Assembly: GCA_000244995.1 (NCBI GenBank)
Contig: CM001438.1
Span: 736,921-800,920 of the forward strand
Source of the DNA: Burkholderiales bacterium JOSHI_001
GTDB lineage: Bacteria; Pseudomonadota; Gammaproteobacteria; Burkholderiales; Burkholderiaceae_C
Reading direction: 5' to 3'
Length of the DNA: 64,000 nucleotides
In this document: positions 53,230-61,497 of the stretch, in pieces
How the letters are laid out: every line of letters starts with the position of its first letter
How positions within the stretch are numbered: the first letter of the stretch is position 1
The notes under the pieces: model-generated
Told to the model about the DNA's origin: nothing
What the model saw: only the letters and a program-made list of their open reading frames with translations
Database searches by the model: none
Program-made: the position numbers and the translations under genes

Positions 53230-53775
53230 TCAGTTCGCCGCGCTGGCGGCCGATGCGGCTGCCGCCGGGGCCTTGGGTTCGTCCAGCTTGCCGCCGGCCT
53301 GGTTGGCCATGTAGACGATCGCGCGCGCGATCTCGAAATCGCTGTGGTCGCCGCCGCCTTGCGCGCCCATGTTGCCCTTGCCCTTGAGGGCCGAGGTCAG
53401 CAGTGCGTCCAGGCCGGTGGCGATGCGCGGGCCCCAGGCTGCCGCGTCGCCCAGCTTGGGCGCGCCCGCGGCGCCGCTGGCGTGACAGGCCGAGCACTGG
53501 GCGGCAAACACTTGTTCGCCGGTTTTCACCGCGCTGGCGTCGCCCGCCGCCTTGATCTGGATGCTGCCCACCGGCTGGATGCGCTGGGCCACCGCTTCAG
53601 GGGTCAGCCCATTGCTGCCGGCCGCGGGCTTGTTGTCCCAGGACACGAAATTCGTCAGCATGATGATCAGGATCACAGGCACCACGAACGAAGCAATCAC
53701 ACTCACGATCAGCTGCTTGGGCGTCTTGATCGGGCCTTCATGGACCTCGTGTTCGGAATGGGGGGCGTCGCTCAT
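53230..53775 (-). CDS. Membrane-anchored cytochrome c5-type protein
   Basis: A 181-residue c-type cytochrome. ATG 53775 yields a short cytoplasmic tail, one membrane helix (residues 25-46, IVSVIASFVVPVILIIMLTNFV) and a periplasmic haem domain with C-S-A-C-H (about residues 114-118) and a distal Met in KGKGNMGAQGG. The C-terminus is an Ala-rich tail. It resembles cytochrome c5 (CycB-like) electron carriers of Burkholderiales. It is transcribed toward the purU run and away from the tRNA gene. Confidence 0.9.
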   Translation of the reverse strand: MSDAPHSEHEVHEGPIKTPKQLIVSVIASFVVPVILIIMLTNFVSWDNKPAAGSNGLTPEAVAQRIQPVGSIQIKAAGDASAVKTGEQVFAAQCSACHASGAAGAPKLGDAAAWGPRIATGLDALLTSALKGKGNMGAQGGGDHSDFEIARAIVYMANQAGGKLDEPKAPAAAASAASAAN

Positions 53776-53949
53776 GAATACCTCGAAAGGGATCGGAAAA
53801 GCCGTTGCCCACAAGGGAGCCGCGGCGTGGCGTGAAAAGCACTTGCGGCATGGCGACCCGCACACCAGGCGCGCCATGCAAAACCCAAAGATTATAGGCC
53901 CGGCCCACCCCACACCGGGCTGACAGCGCCTGCCTGGCGCCCATGCGCG

Positions 53950-53955
53950 TAGAAT
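53950..53955 (+). promoter_or_regulatory. -10-like element upstream of tRNA-Arg
   Basis: TAGAAT lies 16 bases before the tRNA start and is followed by a GC-rich stretch, as in stringently controlled stable RNA promoters. The only TTGACA-like sequence (CTGACA, 53920-53925) is 24 bases away, longer than normal, so only the -10 is proposed. Confidence 0.4.
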
Positions 53956-53971
53956 GCCGGTCTTCCGCAAC

Positions 53972-54047
53972 GCGCCCGTAGCTCAGTGGATAGAGTACTG
54001 GCCTCCGAAGCCAGGGGCCGCTGGTTCGATCCCAGCCGGGCGCGCCA
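53972..54047 (+). tRNA. tRNA-Arg (anticodon CCG)
   Basis: A complete 76-base cloverleaf. The acceptor arm GCGCCCG pairs with CGGGCGC (54037-54043), followed by discriminator G and an encoded CCA. The anticodon stem CTGGC/GCCAG encloses loop CTCCGAA with anticodon CCG, and the T arm contains GGTTCGATCCC. The gene stands alone and lies immediately left of a horizontally acquired remnant. Confidence 0.95.
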
Positions 54048-54106
54048 AGCTTGCCCTCTGCGCAAGCTCGCAGCGGTTGACAGGTCAGCCATCAGACGGC
54101 GTTATT

Positions 54107-54144
54107 GCCAGCTTATGCCTTACCGCAAGTCACGCCAGCTTATG
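54107..54144 (+). repeat. Direct repeat GCCAGCTTATG, two copies
   Basis: Copies at 54107-54117 and 54134-54144 are identical over 11 bases and start 27 bases apart. Tn7/Tn5053-type elements carry multiple direct transposase (TnsB/TniA) binding sites of this kind near each end, so these are candidate sites for the element that carried the tniQ-like gene. Confidence 0.5.
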
Positions 54145-54188
54145 GCTGAATCTGGGGCTGAAGGGCGCACCGCCCTCTGAAAACGACG

Positions 54189-54218
54189 AACGGCTGCTGG
54201 ATTGCTCCAACAGCCGTT
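54189..54218 (-). terminator. Stem-loop after tniQ-like gene
   Basis: AACGGCTG (54189-54196) and CAGCCGTT (54211-54218) form an 8-base stem with additional inner pairing. Read on the minus strand it lies 37 bases beyond the tniQ-like stop and is followed by CGTCGTTTTC, so it could terminate that gene. Confidence 0.5.
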
Positions 54219-54254
54219 TCGCTTGGTGCCAGATGCCGCCCGAGGCGGCCAGCC

Positions 54255-55322
54255 CTACCGGTAGTCCAACAGCAGCTTCGTCTGGGTCTCGCCGAACGCG
54301 GCGCGGACTCGCCGGGCCGCCGCCTCGATTTTGCTCAGAAACGCTTCGCTCATCCGTACTGCGGAGGTCGGGTGTCGCACCGAGCGATCACCCAGCCCGA
54401 TACGGATCATTGCCAGCACCGTCCACTCGACGGCACTGGGATAGAAGTACGCGCCCTCGCTTTTGGCGTTGCGAGGTGTCAGCCGCCGGCCGTCTCGCAG
54501 CAGCTTGATCGCGACTGCCTCGGCCTTGGCGATGGCGGCATCCTGGCGGGCGGTATCCGCAGCCGCTTTCCGATTTCGGGTTGCCTTGCGCACTTCGGCA
54601 TAGAGATCTGCGTGCTGTGCCAGGGTGGCGATGTCCACGCGCAGGCGCTCTGCCACCGAGGTCACCGAGTCGCCGGTCTCGATGGCGCCCTTCAGCGCCG
54701 CCTTGATCGCGGAGTGGTCCGCCGGTCGCACGACCCGCCGGATGCGCTTCGGCGACACCGGCGCGCCGAAGGTATCAGTCTTCTCGATTCGTCCCTGCAG
54801 TAGCGCGGCCAACTCCAGGCCTTCAGTTCCGCAGATGTCGAGAATCTGATCGAACGACAGCCGTGCGGCTGGCTCTTTGAGCCACCTTGACAGAACCGAG
54901 ATCGTGGCCCCCGAACGAATCGCGAGGCTGGTCAGTGCACCTGGGGCTGCGCAGTACTCTTTGATGCGGAGCGGAAGCTGTGTCGGATCGGAGGCCTCGA
55001 TGGCAGGAAAGGCCGCGATCATTCGCCGGCACTGTTCCGCCCGCCAGACCTCGTCGGCGTTGGCGACCGAAAGCCCGACCGAGTTGCAGCGATGCCCGAT
55101 CGAGCCGCAGTCGCTGCATACCCCCGAGAGCTTCACCCGAAGAAACTGGCGCTTCGTGGTGTCGTCCGGCCGACCACAGACCGGCGTAACCAGCGCACTG
55201 CGGTGAGTGGGACAGCAGGTCACGCACTTCATGCGCCAAAGCAACCGGCCGTATGGGAAGCGCCCTTGCGCTTCGTCGTCGCTCAGGCATTGGTGACAGA
55301 CCCGATCCTGGTCCGTCGTCAT
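54255..55322 (-). pseudogene. tniQ: TniQ/TnsD-family transposition protein, N-terminally truncated
   Basis: About 355 residues are open from ATG 55322, but the usual N-terminal 60-100 residues of TniQ proteins are absent. Preserved are zinc-finger-type motifs: CHQC, then WRMKCVTCCPTH and CSDCGSIGHRC (residues 9-85), the TniQ hallmark. The C-terminal 250 residues form a helical, probably DNA-binding region with helix-turn-helix-like SVTSVAERLRVDIATLAQHA and YPSAVEWTVLAMIRIGLG. TniQ/TnsD proteins choose the target site of Tn7/Tn5053-like transposons. No tniA, tniB or integrase remains. Codon use is less GC-biased than neighbours, a sign of transfer. Its upstream end is fused in antisense to a broken protease gene. 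Confidence 0.75.
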
Positions 55323-55345
55323 GTCCCCGTAGACGTGCGCAGCCA
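55323..55345. other. Junction between transposon remnant and disrupted protease
   Basis: To the left, minus-strand tniQ-like sequence runs to about here. To the right, plus-strand protease homology begins at about 55342 (residues ATLSGTAWN). Neither gene has its start, so both were cut at this join. No target-site duplication or terminal inverted repeat could be recognised. Confidence 0.55.
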
Positions 55346-56946
55346 CCCTCAGTGGCACGGCCTGGAACGGCAGCACCACCAGCATCACCGCGCTGCCTTT
55401 CGACCTGGACGGCATTCCCTACAGCTTCTCCACGGCCGAGTTGCAGCGCATCCAGTACATCTGGCAGCGCGTGGCCGAAGACTACGCACCTTTTGACGTG
55501 GACGTCACCACCGAGCCGCCGCCGGCCGACGCGCTGACGCGCAGCTCGGGCACCGACCAGGTGTTCGGCACCACCGTGGTCATCACCCAGTCCACGGGCG
55601 TGTACAGCTGCAGCTGCGGCGGCGTGGCCTACATCGGTGTGTTCGACGACACCAGCAATTTCTACAAGCCTGCGCTGGTGTTCTACGACAAGCTAGGCCC
55701 GGGCAGCGAGAAGTACGTGGCCGAGGCCATCTCGCACGAGGCCGGCCACAACATGGGCTTGAACCACGACGGCACCGCCACCGTGGGCTACTACCAAGGC
55801 CATGGCAGCGGCGCCACGGGCTGGGCGCCCATCATGGGCGTGGGCTACTACCAGGCGCTGGTGCAGTGGAGCAAGGGCGAATACGCCGGCGCCAACAATG
55901 TGCAGGACGACTACGCCGTGATGCAGAGCAATGGCCTGCCCATCCGCCTGGACGACCACGGCGACACGCTGGCCGGCGCCACCGTGCTGGCCGGCACCGA
56001 CGGTGGCGGCGGCATCGTCAATTACAACGCGCGCGGCGTGATCGAGCGCCCGGGCGACAGGGACAGCTTCGCCTTCGTGGCCGCTGCCGGCACGCTGAAT
56101 GTCAGCCTGTTGCCGGCTGCGCGGTCGTCCAACCTGGATGCGCAGCTCAGCCTGTTCGATGCGGCCGGCACCCTGCTGGCCACGGTCAACCCGGTGGACG
56201 CACTCAACGCCACGCTCAGCGTCGTGGCGCCTGCCACCGGCACCTATGTCGTGCAGGTCACCGGCGTGGGCAAGGGCGACCCGCTGGGCACCGGCTACAC
56301 CAACTACGGCAGCCTGGGCCACTACGCCCTGGCCATTGGCGTGCCCACCGGCGCCGGTCTGCCGCCGGTGGCCGCGGCCAGTGCCACGCCCACCAGCGGC
56401 ACCGTGCCGCTGACCGTGGCCTTCTCGTCCGCCGGTTCGGCCGACCCCGACGGCAGCATCGTGGCCTACGAGTGGAGCTTTGGCGACGGCAGCGCGCCGG
56501 CCTCCGGGGCCAGCGTCAGCCATGTGTACAGCGCCGCCGGTGCCTACACCGCCCAGTTGAAGGTCACCGACAACCAGGGCCTGAGTGCCAGCAAGACCCT
56601 GCCCATCAGCGTGAGCCCGGTGGTGGTGGTGCTGCCCATGCGGGTGGCCGACATCGCCATGAGCCTGGGCACCCTGGCCAATGGCCGCACCCGCGCCAAT
56701 GCCGCGGTGAAGGTGGTGGACGGCAATGGCAACCCCGTGGCGGGCGCCACCGTCACCGGGGCCTGGTCGGGCCTGGTTGGCGGCTCGGCCAGCGGCGTGA
56801 CCAGCAGCACCGGCGTGGTCAGTTTCGCTTCGGCCAGCACGCGCAGCGCCGGCACCTTCGTCTTCACGGTCACGGGGGTGTCGCTGGCGGGCTACCAGTA
56901 CCAGAGCACGCTGAACACCGAAACCAGCGACGCCATCACCCGTTGA
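55333..56946 (+). pseudogene. Secreted metallopeptidase with PPC and PKD domains, 5' truncated
   Basis: The surviving 537 codons begin right after an in-frame stop (TAG 55330) with ATLSGTAWNGSTTS, lacking a signal peptide and propeptide. A zinc-peptidase active site H-E-A-G-H-N-M-G-L-N-H-D (about 55735-55770) marks a reprolysin-like fold. A pre-peptidase C-terminal (PPC) domain (DRDSFAFVAAAGTLNVSLLP, 56062 onward), a PKD domain (YEWSFGDGSAP, 56470 onward) and a C-terminal Ig-like domain follow. An internal start at 55441 would make a protein without export signal, so function is probably lost. It was broken by the tniQ-bearing insertion. Confidence 0.75.
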
Positions 56947-57007
56947 CGGTGCTGACCGGGCGCCGGCTGGCCTGCCCTGGCGGCCGGCGCTGGCTCACAA
57001 TGGCGGC

Positions 57008-58090
57008 ATGAACACCAGGACCTACCGCATCGCCGCCATCCCCGGGGATGGCATCGGCAAGGAAGTGATGCCCGAGGGCCTGCGCGTGCTGCGTGCGGCC
57101 GAGAAGAAGTTCGGCTTCACGCTGGACATCACCCCCATTCCGTGGGCCAGTTGCGACTGGTTTGCCCAGACCGGCCAGATGATGCCGGACGACTGGAAAG
57201 CGCAGATCGGTGGCATGGACGCGCTGTTCTTCGGCGCCGTGGGCTGGCCGGATGCGGTGCCCGACCACATCTCGCTGTGGGGCTCGCTCATCAAGTTCCG
57301 GCGCGAATTCGACCAGTACATCAACCTGCGCCCGGCGCGCCTGTTCGACGGCGTACCGTGCCCCCTGGTGGATGCACAGGGCAAGCCGCGCAAGCCCGGC
57401 GACATCGACATGCTGATCGTGCGCGAGAACACCGAGGGCGAGTACTCGGCCGTGGGCGGTGTGATGTTTGCCGGCACCGAGCGCGAGTTCGTGTCGCAGA
57501 CATCGATCTTCACGCGCCAGGGCAGCGAACGCCTGCTGAAGTACGCCTTCGACCTGGCCCGCACCCGCGCGCGCAAGCACGTCACGCTGGCCACCAAGAG
57601 CAACGGCATTTCCATCAGCATGCCCTGGTGGGACGAGCGCTGCGTGGAAATGGCGGCGAAGTACCCCGACATCACCTGGGACAAGCAGCACATCGACATC
57701 CTGTCTGCGCGCTTCGTCATGCAGCCGCAGCGCTTTGACGTGGTGGCCGCCACCAACCTGTTCGGCGACATCCTGTCCGACCTGGGTCCAGCCTGCACCG
57801 GCACCATCGGCATTGCGCCCAGCGCCAACCTGAACCCCGAGCGCAGGTTTCCCAGCCTGTTCGAACCCGTGCACGGCTCGGCGCCGGACATCTACGGCAG
57901 GAACATCGCCAACCCGGTGGGCATGATCTGGAGCGGCGCGATGATGCTGGACTTCCTGGGCGAACGCGCGGCGCACGACGCCATCCTGCGCGCCATCGAG
58001 CAGGTGCTGAAAGCCGGCCCGCGCACCGGCGACCTGGGTGGCAGCGCCAGCACCACGCAGATGGGCGAGGCGGTGGCCGCGCTGGTCTGA
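57008..58090 (+). CDS. Tartrate dehydrogenase / D-malate dehydrogenase
   Basis: A 360-residue beta-decarboxylating dehydrogenase of the isocitrate/isopropylmalate family, tartrate subgroup. Seen are IAAIPGDGIGKEVMPEG at the N-terminus, FFGAVGWPDAVPDHISLWGSLIKFRR (about residues 75-100), the Arg/Tyr substrate site VRENTEGEYSAVGG (about 138-151) and FEPVHGSAPDIYGRNIANPVGMIWS. It oxidises D-malate or tartrate with NAD and Mn, releasing CO2. It stands alone on the plus strand; its stop is two bases from that of convergent hpaR. The otn operon at the window start also handles C4 hydroxy acids. Confidence 0.9.
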   Translation: MNTRTYRIAAIPGDGIGKEVMPEGLRVLRAAEKKFGFTLDITPIPWASCDWFAQTGQMMPDDWKAQIGGMDALFFGAVGWPDAVPDHISLWGSLIKFRREFDQYINLRPARLFDGVPCPLVDAQGKPRKPGDIDMLIVRENTEGEYSAVGGVMFAGTEREFVSQTSIFTRQGSERLLKYAFDLARTRARKHVTLATKSNGISISMPWWDERCVEMAAKYPDITWDKQHIDILSARFVMQPQRFDVVAATNLFGDILSDLGPACTGTIGIAPSANLNPERRFPSLFEPVHGSAPDIYGRNIANPVGMIWSGAMMLDFLGERAAHDAILRAIEQVLKAGPRTGDLGGSASTTQMGEAVAALV

Positions 58091-58091
58091 T

Positions 58092-58568
58092 TCAGCCTTC
58101 GCCCGCTTCGTCCAAGGCGGCCGGCTGCAGCCCGGCCGCCAGCGCGTCCAGCGCGTCCACCACCTGGTGCATCAGGTCCACGCCGATGGCCGCTTCCAAG
58201 GCCTGGTAGCGGCCTTCGGCCTGTTCGGCCACGCGCACGGCAATGCGCCGCGCCTTGGGCGTCAGCTTCACCGCCACGCGCCGCTGGTCGTTTTCCATGC
58301 GCTGGCGCGCCACCAGGCCCAGGCCTTCCATGCGCGCCAGCATGCCGGCCAGGCTGGGGCTTGAAATCAGGCACAGCTCGCCGATTTGGCGCGGCTCCAG
58401 CGGCTGCGGGTGGGCTTCGGCCAGCGCGCGCACCACGCGCCACTGCTGGTCGGTCAGGCCCTGCTCGGTGAGGAAGGGCCGGAACTGCTGCATCAGCGCT
58501 TCACGCGCGCGCAGCAGCAGCAAGGGCAGGTTGCGGTGGCGAAAGGGTGACTTGGGCGCGGCATTCAT
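58092..58568 (-). CDS. hpaR: MarR-family repressor of homoprotocatechuate degradation
   Basis: A 158-residue MarR protein. The winged helix-turn-helix spans residues 38-110 (GLTDQQWRVVRALAEAHPQPLEPRQIGELCLISSPSLAGMLARMEGLGLVARQRMENDQRRVAVKLTPKA). The PFRHRNLPLLLLRAREALMQQFRPFL opening is typical of HpaR. It is divergent from hpaG1 and is expected to repress the operon until homoprotocatechuate or 4-hydroxyphenylacetate is present. A palindrome in the 57-base gap is its likely operator. Confidence 0.92.
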   Translation of the reverse strand: MNAAPKSPFRHRNLPLLLLRAREALMQQFRPFLTEQGLTDQQWRVVRALAEAHPQPLEPRQIGELCLISSPSLAGMLARMEGLGLVARQRMENDQRRVAVKLTPKARRIAVRVAEQAEGRYQALEAAIGVDLMHQVVDALDALAAGLQPAALDEAGEG

Positions 58569-58593
58569 GCTTGGGGGAATCCCGGGTCTTGTT

Positions 58594-58611
58594 TTACTAA
58601 GATGTTAGTGA
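58594..58611. promoter_or_regulatory. Probable HpaR operator
   Basis: ACTAA-GATG-TTAGT (58596-58609), with flanking partial symmetry (TTACTAA / TTAGTGA), is an AT-rich palindrome in an otherwise GC-rich region, centred between hpaR and hpaG1. MarR proteins bind sites of about this size. It overlaps where a promoter for hpaG1 would lie. Confidence 0.6.
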
Positions 58612-58625
58612 TTGAATGCCGCTTC

Positions 58626-59297
58626 ATGCAAGCCGTGTTCACCCCAGTCCTTGCGGCCACCTGGCCGGGCACGGTCTATGGCGTGGCGCTGAACGACCCC
58701 GCGTCGCTGGCGGCGCTGGGCGCGGCGGCGAACCAAGCGCCTTACAAGGCCGCGCCCCAGGCGCCGGTGCTCTACATCAAGCCCCGCAACACCGTGGTGG
58801 GCCCGGGGGCTGCGGTCGCGGTGCCGGCCGATGCATCGGCCTTGCAGATGGGCCCGGCGCTGGCGGTGGTGATAGGGCGCAGCGCTTGCCGCGTGCGCGA
58901 GGCGGACGCCCTGGCCCATGTGGCCGGCTGCACCGTGGTGAACGACATCTGCGTGCCGCAGGACAGCTGGTACCGCCCGGGCCTGCGATTCCGGGTGCGG
59001 GACGGCTTCTGTCCGATGGCGCGATCCCTGGCCCCTGTGGCTGACCCCGACGCACTGACGATCCGGCTGTGGATTGATGGCCAACGCGCCTTCGAAGCGC
59101 ATACCGCCGGCTTTACCAGGCCGCTGGCCCGGCTGCTGGCCGACATCAGCGGCTTCATGACCCTGCAGCCCGGCGACGTGCTGATCACCGGGGTGCACCA
59201 TGGCGCGCCGCTGGCGCGGGCCGGGCAGCGCATCCGCATTGAAGTGCCGGGCGTTGGTGAGCTGGAGCACACGCTGGTGTCGGAGGCCCACGGATGA
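58626..59297 (+). CDS. hpaG1: HpaG N-terminal-type isomerase/decarboxylase subunit
   Basis: A 223-residue fumarylacetoacetate hydrolase-fold protein equivalent to the N-terminal half of enterobacterial HpaG. It has VYGVALNDPASLAAL, YIKPRNTVVGPGAAV, CTVVNDICVPQDSWYRP and QPGDVLITGVHHGAPLARAG. ATG 58626 is preferred over a start at 58602. HpaG decarboxylates and isomerises 5-oxo-pent-3-ene-1,2,5-tricarboxylate in homoprotocatechuate breakdown. It overlaps hpaG2 by ATGA (59294-59297). Confidence 0.9.
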   Translation: MQAVFTPVLAATWPGTVYGVALNDPASLAALGAAANQAPYKAAPQAPVLYIKPRNTVVGPGAAVAVPADASALQMGPALAVVIGRSACRVREADALAHVAGCTVVNDICVPQDSWYRPGLRFRVRDGFCPMARSLAPVADPDALTIRLWIDGQRAFEAHTAGFTRPLARLLADISGFMTLQPGDVLITGVHHGAPLARAGQRIRIEVPGVGELEHTLVSEAHG

Positions 59298-60037
59298 GAA
59301 CCGCCCGCGTGGCCTTCGGCGGCGCCGTCCACAGCGCCACGCCGCACGGTGAACCCGGCCGCATCCAGCTGGAAAACGGCCAGGTGCTGGCCGAAGACCA
59401 GGTGCTGTGGCTGCCGCCGCTGCAAGCCGGCACCATCATCGCCCTGGGCCTGAACTACGCCGAGCACGCCAAGGAACTGGCTTTCGGCGCCCGGCAGGAC
59501 GAGCCGCTGGCCTTTCTGAAAGGCCCGGGCACGCTGGTGGGGCACCGCGGTCTGACGCCACGCCCGGCGGATGCGGCCTTCATGCACTACGAATGCGAAC
59601 TGGCAGTGGTGATCGGCCGCACGGCGAAGAAGGTGAAGCAGGCGGACGCCTTGAGCTGCGTGGCCGGCTACACCGTGGCCAACGACTACGCGGTGCGCGA
59701 CTACCTGGAAAACTGGCTGCGGCCCAACCTGCGCGTGAAGAACCGCGACCAGGCCACCGCGCTGGGCCCTTGGCTGGTCAACGCCGACGAAGTGCCCGAC
59801 CCCCAGGCCTTGGCCCTGTGCACCCGCGTGAACGGCCAGGTCACCCAGCGGGGCCACACCCGCGACATGATCCACTCGGTGGCGGCCTTGGTCGAATACC
59901 TCTCTTCCTTCATGACCCTGGGGCCGGGCGACATCATCCTGACCGGCACGCCCGAAGGCGTCGTCAATGTGAAGGCCGGGGACGTGGTGGAAACTGAAAT
60001 CGACGGCATCGGCTGCCTCGTCAACACCGTGGTCTGA
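59294..60037 (+). CDS. hpaG2: HpaG C-terminal-type isomerase/decarboxylase subunit
   Basis: A 247-residue FAH-fold protein equivalent to the C-terminal half of HpaG. Family features are GLNYAEHAKELAFG, FLKGPGTLVGH, metal-binding HYECELAVVIGRTAKKV (about residues 96-112; Glu-x-Glu) and DYAVRDYLENWLRPNLRVKN. It works with HpaG1; fused in E. coli, split here. It is coupled to hpaG1 by overlap and followed one base later by hpaE. Confidence 0.92.
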   Translation: MRTARVAFGGAVHSATPHGEPGRIQLENGQVLAEDQVLWLPPLQAGTIIALGLNYAEHAKELAFGARQDEPLAFLKGPGTLVGHRGLTPRPADAAFMHYECELAVVIGRTAKKVKQADALSCVAGYTVANDYAVRDYLENWLRPNLRVKNRDQATALGPWLVNADEVPDPQALALCTRVNGQVTQRGHTRDMIHSVAALVEYLSSFMTLGPGDIILTGTPEGVVNVKAGDVVETEIDGIGCLVNTVV

Positions 60038-60038
60038 C

Positions 60039-61496
60039 ATGCGCATCAAGCACCTCATCAACGGCCAGCCCGTCGCGAGCGACAGCTACTTCGAAACCAT
60101 CAACCCCGCCACGCAGGAGGTGCTGGCCGAAGTGGCCGATGGCGGCGAAGCCGAAGTGAACGCCGCGGTGCAGGCGGCCAAGGACGCGTTTCCGAAGTGG
60201 GCCGCGATGCCGGCACCCCAACGCGCCAAGCTGGTTCGCCGGCTGGGCGACCTGATCGCAGCGCACGTGCCCGAGATCAGCGAGACTGAAACCAATGACT
60301 GCGGCCAGGTCATCGGCCAGACCCGCAAGCAGCTCATCCCGCGCGCTGCCGACAACTTCCACTACTTCGCCGAGATGTGCGTGCGCGTGAATGGCCACAC
60401 CTACCCCACCGACACGCACCTGAACTACACGCTCTTCCACCCGGTGGGGGTGTGTGCCCTGATCAGCCCCTGGAACGTGCCCTTCATGACCGCCACCTGG
60501 AAGACCGCGCCCGCGCTGGCTTTCGGCAACACGGTGGTGATGAAGATGAGCGAACTCTCACCCCTGAGCGCCGCGCGCCTGGGCGAACTGGCAATGGAAG
60601 CCGGCATCCCGGCGGGCGTGTTCAACCTGGTGCACGGCACCGGGCGCGGCGCCGGTGAACCGCTGGTGAAGCACCCCGATGTGCGCGCCATCAGCTTCAC
60701 CGGCAGCACCGTCACCGGCAACCGCATCGTGCAGGCGGCGGGACTGAAGAAGTTCAGCATGGAACTCGGTGGCAAGAGCCCCTTCGTGGTGTTCGACGAC
60801 GCCGACCTGGACCGCGCGCTGGACGCGGCCGTGTTCATGATCTTTTCCAACAACGGCGAGCGCTGCACCGCGGGCAGCCGCATCCTGGTCCAGCGCAACC
60901 TCTACGCCAGCTTCGCCGCGAAGTTTGCCGACCGCGCGAGGCGCATCCGGGTGGGCGACCCGCTGGACGAAGCCACCATCGTCGGCCCGATGATCAGCCC
61001 GGCCCACCTGGCCAAGGTGCGCAGCTACATCGAACTGGGCCCCAAGGAGGGCGCCACGCTCTTGTGTGGCGGCCTGGGCCAGCCCGACCTGCCCGCGCGC
61101 GTGGCCCGAGGCAACTACGTTCTGCCCACGGTGTTTGCCGATGTGCACAACCGCATGCGCATCGCGCAAGAAGAAATCTTCGGCCCGGTGGCCTGCCTGA
61201 TCCCCTTCGACGACGAAGCCGACGCCATTGCCCAGGCCAACGACATCCCCTATGGCCTGTCCAGCTACGTCTGGACCGAAAACATCGGCCGCGCCAGCCG
61301 CGTGGCCGCGGCCATCGAGGCCGGCATGTGTTTCGTCAACAGCCAGAACGTGCGCGACCTGCGCCAGCCCTTCGGGGGCACCAAGGCCAGCGGCACCGGG
61401 CGCGAAGGCGGCACCTGGAGCTACGAGGTGTTCCTGGAACCCAAGAACGTGTGCGTCTCATTGGGTTCGCACCACATTCCTCATTGGGGAGTCTGA
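60039..61496 (+). CDS. hpaE: 5-carboxymethyl-2-hydroxymuconate semialdehyde dehydrogenase
   Basis: A 485-residue aldehyde dehydrogenase. Catalytic residues are Glu in MELGGKSPFVVF (about residue 245) and Cys in NNGERCTAGSRIL (about residue 279). The N-terminal HLINGQPVASDSYFETINPATQEVLAEVADGGE and C-terminal GGTWSYEVFLEPKNVCVSLG with HHIPHWGV are characteristic of HpaE. It oxidises CHMS to 5-carboxymethyl-2-hydroxymuconate with NAD. Operon position between hpaG2 and hpaD confirms it. Confidence 0.96.
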   Translation: MRIKHLINGQPVASDSYFETINPATQEVLAEVADGGEAEVNAAVQAAKDAFPKWAAMPAPQRAKLVRRLGDLIAAHVPEISETETNDCGQVIGQTRKQLIPRAADNFHYFAEMCVRVNGHTYPTDTHLNYTLFHPVGVCALISPWNVPFMTATWKTAPALAFGNTVVMKMSELSPLSAARLGELAMEAGIPAGVFNLVHGTGRGAGEPLVKHPDVRAISFTGSTVTGNRIVQAAGLKKFSMELGGKSPFVVFDDADLDRALDAAVFMIFSNNGERCTAGSRILVQRNLYASFAAKFADRARRIRVGDPLDEATIVGPMISPAHLAKVRSYIELGPKEGATLLCGGLGQPDLPARVARGNYVLPTVFADVHNRMRIAQEEIFGPVACLIPFDDEADAIAQANDIPYGLSSYVWTENIGRASRVAAAIEAGMCFVNSQNVRDLRQPFGGTKASGTGREGGTWSYEVFLEPKNVCVSLGSHHIPHWGV

Positions 61497-61497
61497 G

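Larger units (their letters stand above)
54048..54254. other. tRNA-adjacent spacer with candidate transposon-end repeats
   Basis: This 207-base region between the tRNA 3' end and the TniQ-type gene has visibly lower GC than its surroundings. It contains two direct copies of GCCAGCTTATG and a hairpin. No coding gene is seen. It is the probable end of a transposon inserted beside tRNA-Arg. Confidence 0.5.

Noticed and set aside
55323-55415. N-terminal extension of the tniQ-like gene
   Set aside because: These 31 codons are the antisense of the protease coding sequence, not TniQ sequence.
55441-56946. Intact metalloprotease gene starting at 55441
   Set aside because: Conserved protease sequence (from ATLSGTAWN) extends upstream of this codon and the protein would lack an export signal, so a truncated pseudogene is the better reading.
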